From Sipunculus nudus (lineage: Eukaryota > Annelida > Sipuncula > Golfingiida > Sipunculidae), in assembly GCA_026874595.1 (NCBI GenBank), contig CM049309.1:21993033-22057032 (forward strand): a stretch of DNA of 64,000 nt. The letters are read 5' to 3'. Position 1 is the stretch's first letter; each line of letters begins with the position of its first letter. Below, piece after piece: positions 47,575 through 57,491 of this stretch. A model generated the notes under the pieces. The model had not been told where the DNA came from. It did no database searches and was given only the letters and a program-made list of their open reading frames with translations. Both the position numbers and the translations under genes were made by a program.

Positions 47575-50500
47575 GTAAGTATCCAGAACAGATTCTCTGT
47601 GTTTGATTATTATATAAAGTAACAAATATCTGGTGATCCTGGTGTAAAATTTTATAAATTCTGCAGGTGAATTACTCATATTTATTAGGGGGTTTGTAAA
47701 AATTTAATAATGAAAGTTATAGAATTAATATTTAGGAGTTACCACTGCGCAAACATCAAGACTTTCTTTAAGTTACCATCAGTTCAGAGATATTGTTGCA
47801 TATTTTGTTACATTTCATGATTTTGAAAAAAAAATTACTTCCAAAATTTAGTTTCCACACAAAATTCAAATTTGGATTTTAAGCGAGAAGGAAGCATGGT
47901 GAAAAGAAACCATAAACACTCTTGAGAAATTTTCATGTTGTGTGGTTTAATAAAACCAAATAAAAGAGTAACAGGTGACCTACTTAATTACTTAATGCTG
48001 TAAATAATGTACCTAAAATGTATTTTAAAATTAACACACATGCCATTTGACAGACCACTGAACTAAATTTAAAATAATGTTTACCTCATGTGTCTAACAT
48101 TAATCTAAAACAATTGCTTGATAGATTTTAAATTAAGATGTTTTAGACAGTTATGCTACTTAAAAAGAATCATTTACTGCTGCTACCACTTACTGGTGAA
48201 TCAATATTTGTAAGATGAGCAACTGTGGTAGGTGATCTTAATTATCTGAAATTTAGGAAACTTTTGTATTTTTCAGTATATCAGTACAGATATTAAAAAA
48301 AAAACCCATCCCTGATTTCTTTAGATTTTGTTGAATCTGTAAAGGAGAAACCTACATACTGAATCACATCACTAGCCTCCATCTGGAATTGAATAAACTC
48401 CCTTACAAATTACAGCCCTAGCCTCTAGTGTATTCCCAGGTACCTACTAGTTACATTGTGTTTTACGGAATTTGGAGTTCAAATGGCAGTGATTTTATAG
48501 CACCTGCATGTGGAAGAAATCAGGATCAGCTGGCATTCACATGACTTATCATTCATATTGACATCAAATAGCTATTCTTTAAGCTAAAATTAGCTGCAGT
48601 AACTATGGTTACAATTATGACATCATAATATCTGTTGAAGTATGGGAATAAAGTTTGCTGCAACATTTTCTGTCGGTAATAAGCAACTGTGATATTCCTG
48701 ATATTGCTGTAGCTTTATTGGTCTGTTTGTTGTATTTTGATGTGACAGATTTCTTGATAGACACAGAAAAAAAGACAACACAGCAATAAAAAGAAACAAA
48801 CTGTTAGTTGAATACTAATAATAGCTCCAGTGACTGTTTGGTATATTGCACTGAAAGCCCTAACATTTTATACATGATAGGGTGTTATGGTTTATTAAGA
48901 CAACATATTTCAAGCTCCATACATGAACAGTTTTATATTTTAAATGCCAAAACCAGTGTCCTTAGGAATGCATTCTACTTACATAAATCTGGATCATATT
49001 TTCAGATAAACATTTGAATATAAAATGTAAAAAAGCTCTGAAATTTGTAATTATAACCTTTTGAAAACAGGATCTAGAGCCTCTACACTTCTCTATGAAC
49101 ACCATAGCACCTAGCTAGCTGAAGGTATTCACTGATTAACCAGTATGTTATAATTGAACTGTACCATGTTGTGTTATTTTATACAAACAGCCACTAATAA
49201 TTTGACAAATAAACTAGTGATGTAAACTGGTTAAGTGTAAGCTTGCCACACAAACACTGACAGTTGTACAAGAGCAGTAACAGATTTATTTACTGTAGTG
49301 TATAAATAACTACAAGCCAGCAGATTCAGTTGCCAACACAAAACAGGTGTGTGTATGATGGGGCCACCTAGAGAGGAAGGGGTAGAGGTGGTACACTGGC
49401 TGGCCTCAATATCAGCAGCTGATATATTTCATATTTACAATGTATGACCTGCCTCCTATTTTCTGCTCCACTGCATTAAGATTACACCTCTCGTTCTCAC
49501 AGGTGTATACCTGTCACAGGGTGTTAGTGGATGTAGCGTTTCCTCAGTGATGTGGAAACTTACATAATTGAATTTGCACCAGTAGACCCTACCTTTGTTT
49601 CTCTTTATTACATTCTTGTTAAAAAAAACCATATTCACACTAAAAAACTAGATTGATGATGTTCAGTGTATAGTCTGAAAGAGTTTCCATCACAGAAGTA
49701 AATTTTAACTTAATCATGTCAAAACTTGCTTTTAAGTTGTTCATGCACTCTTTAATTTAATTTGCCTGGCCTTTGTCTCCCTGAATAGTAAATTTAAACT
49801 TTAATTATGTCAAATTTTGCTTTTTATGAATTATGAATCTTTACTATTATTTGCTGGGCCTTTGTCTCAATGAAATAGTAAATTTAACTTGAATTATGTC
49901 AAATTTTGCTTCTTATTATTCATTTCCTCTTTAAAAGTATTTGCTGAGGCCTTTGTCTTCATGATATAGTAAATCACTTAGACCCAGTTTCTCAGGTTTC
50001 ATTTATCACTTTCACTTTGCACTGTCAGAAATACACTTGATCCTGAGAGCTGGTATATATATATGTACATTAGGGTAATTATTTTATATTGAGATTTAAA
50101 CAGCTAAATATTTCTCTGGACAGAATATAGTACCTGTTTTTTGTATGAAACAGCACAATGTATAGGCACTTGTATTTTATATAAATAATATTCACTTATT
50201 GTTACTGACAGCCATGTTTCATCTTCATCTGAGAAAGAGTCATTGGCCTAACTTAGATGAAGAAACTGGGTCACTGTCCAGATTTGCATAAATTAGCATG
50301 TTGTTAGGCCATTTTGTGATCAGCGCTCTCCCTTTTACTTGTTAGCTACACATTTCACTTGATCCAACTCAACTTGGGTGGCATTTCTATAACTTTAATG
50401 AAGCAGTCCAATATTAAAAATTTATAAAAGAAACATGTTACAGTTACTTGTGGAGATATTTAAACAAAGGGGGAGACTTCAGCATTGGGTCATGACCTAA

Positions 50501-51165
50501 GGTCACTGGTTCTGTCAAGATGTTTGGAACAGCTACATTTGTGTCACTTTAGATTCCTGCTGGGAGGTTAATAGTGACACCAGATGTGTACTCAGTGACC
50601 TGGGATTGGTGTGCCTCTGTAGCTATATGGGTACTTCTATAAATCATAAAGTTAAACCAATACCAGCTGATTTTCACACCAAAAAACAGATGCCACACAC
50701 ACTGAGATGTCTATCAGTTCCACCCTGCAATTTACAATGCTATCACAAGTGTTAAGATTCATCTTGATTTTCATAAGATATGTGATTAAAATGTGTCAAG
50801 GTTAAATTAAAGTGCAAGTTTTAATCATCTATTTGGTGAATGTGGAATATAATTTGGACAGAAACTCATAGAATAAAGTAACTTGATAATATGTGATACT
50901 GATAGATGCAGTTGATAACCAAAGTGGGCTTGTGTTGCATTATGTAATATCCAGTTGACTTGTTTCTGAGGCAAAAGGATATTTTCATTGGGTAAATTTG
51001 TGTCCCAGAGATAACATTTTTATAATATTCATATTTAATAAATGTTTATCTCATTTATATCCATGTTAATTTTAATATAAAAAATTTACTTAAGACATGA
51101 TTTCACTCAGGATAAGAAATCAGATGTTGATGCTGAAGTTGTAAAGTGTTTCATTTATCTACCAG
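47575..51165 (+). other. Intron 4 (3.6 kb)
   Basis: The intron runs from donor GTAAGT to acceptor TCTACCAG, phase 0. It is mostly unique AT-rich DNA and holds one 90-bp tandem repeat (listed). No transposon end was recognised. Confidence 0.8.
49698..49973 (+). repeat. Three tandem 90-bp units
   Basis: GTAAATTT-starting units begin at 49698, 49788 and 49878, and a fourth start is truncated at about 49969. Shared text includes AATTATGTCAAATTTTGCTT and GCCTTTGTCTC. Copies are clearly diverged, so the duplication is old. Confidence 0.85.
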
Positions 51166-51253
51166 GTCATCCGGCGGAAAGGCGTGGCTCATTCCCATGA
51201 GGGGGACACCTACCAACACAAGGTCACGCTGACCAAGAAAGGCAGGAGGGATG
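51166..51253 (+). CDS. ZO-1 homologue, coding exon 5 (end of PDZ1, linker, start of PDZ2)
   Basis: This 88-bp exon follows ATCTACCAG and ends GATG|GTGAGT, phase 0 in and phase 1 out. It encodes residues 133-161. VIRRK is the last PDZ1 strand. Twelve or so linker residues (GVAHSHEGDTYQ) follow, and then HKVTLTKKGRRD, the first strand of PDZ2. Vertebrate ZO-1 has a much longer Ser/Arg-rich linker here. The short linker is either ancestral or reflects an optional exon missing from this path. The last 23 bp and the donor are tandemly duplicated at 51289-51342. Confidence 0.93.
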
Positions 51254-51342
51254 GTGAGTAGGCCTACCTATACAGAAATATTATACATGACCAAGAAAGG
51301 CAGGAGGGATGGTGAGTAGGCCTACCTATACAGAAATATTAT
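51231..51342 (+). repeat. Tandem duplication of the exon 5 end and its donor site
   Basis: A 54-bp stretch (51231-51284) covers the last 23 exonic bases, the donor GATG|GTGAGT and 31 intronic bases. It recurs at 51289-51342, a 58-bp period. No difference is seen within the 54 bp. Using the second donor would read through GGT GAG TAG and stop, so only the first gives an open product. Confidence 0.9.
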
Positions 51343-51636
51343 GCAAGTTAGCTGAGCCCATCTATTGATGAGCAATGATATTGTAGTATATAGTCCTTTA
51401 GATTTACACTGTATTCATTCAGATCTTACATACAAATGGTTAGGCCTACATCTAGAACTGTTGCTGAGATGATTCTTGTTGACTTTGGATATTTTCTTCT
51501 ACTCTGCTGGCTTTGTCTCTCTTAATCTCGTTTTCAGTTACTGGCCTCCTCACTATCCTCACTGTCTCCTGACTATCTCCTGATTCTGACTGATGTCTCT
51601 ACTGACTGAACTGACTGACCGCTTGACAATATTGAT

Positions 51637-51801
51637 ATACAGTGAAACCTGTCTGAAAGACCACCTGCATATAAATACCACCCCTGAAAAAATACAGACC
51701 ATCCACATTCAGTATAACTGACATGTCTAATAAGACCACCTATAAATGAGACCATTTTGGCCAGTCCAAAGGGTGGTCTTGTTACACAGAATCCACTGCA
51801 T
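51637..51801. mobile_element. Short MITE with terminal inverted repeats
   Basis: ATACAGTGAAACCTGT at 51637 is mirrored by ACAGAATCCACTGCAT ending at 51801. The inverted homology extends inward (GAAAGACCACC against GGGTGGTCTTG), giving arms of about 30 bp with several mismatches in a 165-bp element. GACCACC-type blocks recur inside it. A TA flank is possible but unclear. This end type resembles widespread small DNA-transposon relics; its superfamily is not determined. Confidence 0.6.
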
Positions 51802-52879
51802 TATATATAATTCAATGAAAAAGGACTGCTATGATCATCAGTGGCTCTTACAACGTTTCAATGTAAATACTATCCCATTTAATATTCCTTGATGATTTTC
51901 CTGAATCTAGGTCATTTGCATGCCAGATTCAACCAAAATCTAATAAATTCTTCTTTGGCTATTCCTTCAGGTTAAGCAGATGTATTCCAAAATTCATTAT
52001 ATTATCTTATAACATAATTGCCTATGAAAAAAAAATTAATGTAAATTTTACTTAAATTGAACCCATTTCCTGGAGGAAAATCATTTTTCTGTCTATTTTT
52101 CCACACACAAAAAGAGGAGGTTGTGTGATTTGTTAAAAAATATTGTCTGATTTATGAGCACTGTCAACTTGGAATTCCCCTCTGACTAAAAATTCTAGAT
52201 CTCATCCAAAGCTTAGTATTTCTGACACTGTCAGCCCCATATTTTTCAGGAATTAATAAAATTAACATGTATTGCTAGATTTAAGTCATTTCTAAATTTT
52301 GCCTGTGACATCACATTTTGCACCAGCCTATCACATCAGGGCCCAGTCACTGTTCTGGATGAAATCTACCCTGCACATAACAAAACCACAACAAACCAAT
52401 GTGCTATTACATTTACCTAACCTTCAGTGCCCTGAAAATTTCATGAGATTCAGTTCATGATTGTATGAATTATATTGTGAACAAACACAAACACACACGT
52501 AACCAGGGATTAACACATACTCTCCTGACAGATGTAGATATATAAAATTTGCATTGCTGTAAAGGATCTAATACCATTTTCAGGGGAACTGATGATCTGG
52601 CAATTTATAACAATAACAAAATATTTGTCAAAGGATTATTCATATTTTAATTTGGACTCTAGTCTGGAGGACATTGGTCTGAAGAATGTCTGTCACTACA
52701 TGACTTTTCATATGAACTTATTTTAAAGTTTTAACTTAGTTTAAAATTTTCAGTTAAGTTAAATACAAATCAGTATGATTCATGTTGTTCAAAAATACTT
52801 TCTCCTAAGTTAAAAACATCTATTCAACCTGCATCTGTCTACCCTGTCATCCTACATATAAAAACTGCAGGAAGAATTA
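51802..52879 (+). other. Unique intron 5 sequence, nothing recognised
   Basis: AT-rich DNA without recognisable exon, RNA gene or repeat end. Confidence 0.5.
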
Positions 52880-53369
52880 TTGTATCCCCAGACAAAGTCG
52901 GGGGATACTATGTTTTCATACAGGTCCTGCCGCTGCCACCGATGCCGCATATAAATCTTGTTGGCGCGATAACCCAAAAAATATTTCACGGAACTTTGCC
53001 AAACTTGGTATATTTATAGATACGGGTAAGAGGACGACGCCTATTTAAAATGAGGTCATGACCTTAACGAGGAGAGTGTCCTTGACCTTGAATAGGTCCA
53101 ATTTTGGGGTAAATCACACAAATTCTTTAATATCTCAAGAAATCTTGCATGGATTTATCCCAAAATTAAGTTGATGGAAGATCATGGATAGGGTTGTCAT
53201 GTTCCAGAAACTGGTGGCGCCACCTATTATTCTTTACTTGTTTTCGTGCCGTTTAATACCCCCAAAATTGCCACCTTACAGTGCTGTGAGCATTATATGT
53301 CAAAAACTAATGGACAGATTTCTTTTATATTATGCATATACATAGGTATGGGTTATGGGATGATGTTTA
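52880..53369 (+). repeat. 490-bp duplicated F1 head
   Basis: This block matches 53370-53859 closely. The junction lies exactly at the element's 5' terminus (GATGTTTA then TTGTATCCCC). The GC triplet run differs between the two copies: imperfect at 52926 and a clean CCGCCG run at 53418. Confidence 0.85.
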
Positions 53370-54019
53370 TTGTATCCCCAGACAAAGTCGGGGGATACTA
53401 TGTTTTCATACCGGTCCCGCCGCCGCCGCCGCCGCATATAAATCTTGTTGGCGCGATAACCCAAAAAATATTTCACGGACCTTTACCAAACTTGGTATAT
53501 GTATAGATATGGGTAAGAGGACGACGCCTATTTAAAATGAGGTTATGACCTTTACTAGGAGAGTGTCCTTGACCTTGAATAGGTCCAATTTTGGGGAAAA
53601 CCACACAAATTCTTTAATATCTCAAGAAATCTTGCATGGATTTATCCCAAAATCAAGTTGATGGAAGATCATGGATAGGGTTGTCATGTTCTCAGAAACT
53701 GGTGGCGCCACCTATTATTCTTTACTTGTTTTCATGCCATTTAATCCCCCCAAAATTGCCATCTTACAGTACTGTGAGCATTATAAGTCAAAAACTTATG
53801 GACAGATTTCTTTCATATTGTGCATATACATAGATATGGGTTATGGGATGATGTTTATTTAAATTGGGGTCATGACCTTTCCTATGAGAGTGGCCTTGAC
53901 CTTGAATATTGCCATATATGGTGAAAATCACACACCTCTTATGATATCTCCAGTGTTGATAGCCATATGGATTTCAAACATGACTTATGTATGGCCCAGC
54001 ACTAAAGTAAGAACCCTAT

Positions 54020-55830
54020 AGGTTCTAGGGTCATGAGGTTACAGGTCAAGGTCACTGGACTGGCATCTTAAAAGATACTGTGGATACATTTTAAGCCAAA
54101 CTATCATCCCAGGTCTTCCATCTTGAATATATAGCTCACTTGCCAATAGTGGATGATCCATATCAATTTTAGGGTCACAAGGCCAAAGGTCAAGGCCACA
54201 GGAGCTATCTGTCCAAAAATTAGTTTCTGGATGATAATTCCTGCTTTTATTGATGTATTGATTTCAAACTTGACTTATATATGTCCCATTGAAAAAGCAA
54301 GACTCCAATTGATTTTGGGGTCATGCGGTCAAAGGTCAAGGTCACAGGACACATCTTTAAAAAGATTGTGGATGCATTTTCAGCCAAACATTTCATCTGA
54401 GACCTTTTATCATGCACATAGAGTTCATCTGCCAATAGAGGAAGACCCCTATCAATTTTGAGGTCACCAGGTTAAAGGTGAAGGTCACAGGAGCCATCTG
54501 TCCAAAAATTAGTTTCTGGATGATAATTCCTTCTTTTATTGATGTAAGTATTTCAAACTTGACTTGTATTTGACCCATTGGAAAAGCAGGACCCGAATTG
54601 ATTTTGGGGCATGAGGTCAAAGGTCAAGTTCACAGGAAACATCTTTAAAAAGATTGTGGATGCATTATCAGCCAAACAATTCATCTCAGATCTTTCATCT
54701 TGCACATATAGTTCACCTGCCAAGAGTGGAAGACCGCTATCAATTTTGAGGTCACAAGGTCTAAGGTGAAGGTCACAGGAGCCATCTGTCCAAAAATTAG
54801 TTTCTGGATGATAATTCCTTCTTTAATTGATGTATGGATTTCAAACTTGACTTGTATTTGACCCATTGGAAAACCAAGACCCGAATTGATTTTGGGGTCA
54901 TGAGGTCAAAGGTCAAGGTCACAGGACAAATCTTTAAAAAGATGTGGATGCATTTTCAGCCAAACAATTCATCTCAGATCTTTCATCTTGCACATATAGT
55001 TCACCTGCCAAGAGAGGAAGAACCCTTTCAATTTTGAGGTCACTAGGTCAAAGGTGAAGGTCACAGGAGCCATCTGTCCAAAAATTAGTTTCTGGATGAT
55101 AATTCCTTCTTTTATGGATGTATGGATTTCAAACTTGACTTGTATTTGACCCATTGGAAAAGCAAGACCAGAATTGATTTTGGGGTCATAAGGTCAAAGG
55201 TCAAGGTTAAAGGAAACCTCTTTAAAAAGATTGTGGATGCATTTTCAGCCAAACAATTCATCTCAGATCTTTCATCTTGCCCATATAGTTCACCTGCCAA
55301 GAGTGGAAGACCCCTATCAATTTTGAGGTCACAAGGTCAAAGGTTAAGGTCACAGGAGCCATCTGTCCAAAAATTTGTTTCTGGATGATAATTCCTGCTT
55401 TTATTGATGTATGGATTTCAAACTTGACTTGTATATGTTCCATTGGAAAAGCAAGACCCAAATTGACTTTGGGGTCATGAGGTCAAAGGTCAATGTCACA
55501 GGACACATCTTTAAAAAGATGTGGATGCATTTTCAGCCAAACAATTCATCTCAGATCTTTCTTCTTGCACATCTAGTTCACCTACCAAGAGAGGAAGAAC
55601 CCTATCAAATTTGAGGTCACTAGGTCAAAGGTGAAGGTCACAGGAGCCATCTGTCCAAAAATTAGTTTCTGGATGATAATTCCTGCTTTATTGATGTATA
55701 GATTTCAAACTTGACTTGTATATGTCCCATTGGAAAAGCAAGACCCGAATTGATTTTTAGGTCACGAATTCAAAGGTCAAGGTCACAGGACACATCTTTA
55801 AAAAGATCAAGGTCACAGGACCAACATCTT
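54020..55830 (+). repeat. AGGTCA-cluster tandem array in F1 (52880 copy)
   Basis: About thirteen clusters occur near 54030, 54171, 54317, 54459, 54608, 54748, 54898, 55037, 55186, 55326, 55473, 55613 and 55760, every 140-150 bp. A short cluster near 55806 precedes the tail. Types 1 and 2 alternate. The array is longer than in the 36288 copy by two higher-order units. Confidence 0.9.
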
Positions 55831-55986
55831 CAACAAGATTGTGGATTGATAGATGGAAGAAACAATAAATATGCCAAGTGTCAGTATATGCTGCTAAAAA
55901 TGGGGGCCTATTCTTAAAGGGGGGGGGGGGGGGGCTACTATGTCTGGGGATACTCTGGCACCTGCGGTGCCAAGAAATGTCTAGTT

Positions 55987-56106
55987 TTATTCACATTTCT
56001 TTTCTAAACTGGCATAAAAATTTATATAACAAGCAATCCACTTACAACAAAGTGTTCTTCATGTAACATAAGTAGAGCAATAGAATTTGCATGTTTTTTT
56101 TTACAT

Positions 56107-56140
<34 letters not shown>

Positions 56141-57491
56141 GTCAAGTTTAGGATTGTAATCTCGGCTGGACAGATCTAAGATCTGTCCAGCCCAGATTGT
56201 GATCCTGAAGCAAGAAAGACAGGATCGCAATCTGGCCGGACTAAACTGCGATCACAATCTGGGCTGGACAGATCTAAGATCTGGCCAGCCTGGATTGCGA
56301 TTGCAATTTGGGCCGGTCTGAACTGCGATCGCAGTTTAGGCTGGACAGATCTAAGATCCGTCCAGATCGCAATCTGGGCCTTGGCATATATATATATATA
56401 TATACAGGGTTTTCACACCCCTAAATATTGGCTGGTAAACATCATTTTCCCACAGAGAAAGCATCTGGAAATTCCAACGAAAGTTACTGTATTTTAGCCT
56501 AGTAATTTGCCTAGTGGGCCTACATATGATACAATTGTTTACGTAAAGCATGGCAGACTGTCACATAAATTTGAGGAAAAGTACGCCCTGGTTCATGCGT
56601 GCCCTTTGGTCTACTTCTGCAGATTGCAACATCACATATAAGTGTTTTTAAAGGCGTTATTTCCCAAAATTCTGCAGTTAAAAATACCCAGCTCAGAGAT
56701 CCAATAGGGTTGGAGCCAGCACCTTGCAGACTGTAGCACTTTTGTCTGATATTGATATATCTCTTCAGCAAATAACAGGTGACGTTAGACTGCATAATTC
56801 GAAAGGAATGTCACTACACAGGTAACCTCTATTGGTCCTTTGATTTGACCTGGTCAGCCAAGTACTCTTTTTGGATCCCTTTGGGATATATGCGTTTGGT
56901 TGGGTACCTTGCCACGGCATTTGAGCCAGTGGATATATTAACTAGAACACAACGGTCAAGCAAGCCAAGTGAAGGTCATGGCTGTATGTATGTTACACCT
57001 GCGTTTTTCATGATTCTTTTGTGGTTTTAAACAAGAGAATCTCTGTGAAAACACAATGCATCACCTCACAAGTCCACAGATCATCAGTGAATATCAGTTT
57101 GAAACATCGCATTATTAGTATTTACTTTATATGTGTACTGAAAATGTTGTGCTGACAGTGTTGTCCAAAATTTCAAATTCTATATGATGTTAGTTGACAA
57201 CCTGCCACAATTTTGGATGATGGATGGCTTTCAGCTGCAGGTTTTGCTTCTTGTCCTTTGCAGGGCTCTGTTTGGTGCTATATTTAGAAATTTGGTAAAC
57301 CAGTAGAAATTCTGGAGATGATGTCAGTGTATATTTAAAGCAGTGGATTTGGCAGGGCTTGTTGCTTGTTAAAAGTCCAATTGCATATACCCAAAAAAAG
57401 AGACCCCAAGAAACTTTTCTTTGGACTTTACTTTTACAAGAATTGTCTACACTTTTGGAGGGAGTGTCCCCCCTCCTACACCAATCCCCAA
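55987..57491 (+). other. Intron 5 segment around the palindrome cluster
   Basis: Apart from the palindrome cluster listed separately, I see unique intronic sequence with no exon or repeat end. Short frames at 56520-56795 and 56779-57030 have no family resemblance. Confidence 0.5.
56105..56402. repeat. Palindrome cluster framed by (TA)n
   Basis: A GC-richer island rich in GATC sites lies between two TA runs (56106-56140 and about 56386-56402). It contains GGCTGGACAGATCT and its inverted copy, separated by one base (56164-56192, perfect, 14-bp arms). The same hairpin recurs at 56262-56290 (one mismatch) and 56339-56367 (decayed right end). It also has an inverted pair with 14-bp arms and a 12-bp loop (56194-56207 and 56220-56233, one mismatch) and the perfect 16-bp palindrome AACTGCGATCGCAGTT (56321-56336). 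No known family is recognised. Confidence 0.85.

Larger units (their letters stand above)
52880..55986 (+). mobile_element. F1 element with a doubled 5' head
   Basis: Two F1 5' ends (TTGTATCCCCAGACAAAGTC) begin at 52880 and 53370. The first 490 bp is followed immediately by a second start, and only one tail exists: a poly-G run (55919-55934), TATGTCTGGGGATAC, the hairpin GGCACCTGCGGTGCC and CTAGTT at 55981-55986. It contains the GGTGGCGCCACC palindrome twice (53213 and 53701) and the longest AGGTCA array of the window. The head may be doubled by tandem duplication or by abortive rolling-circle replication. Confidence 0.8.
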
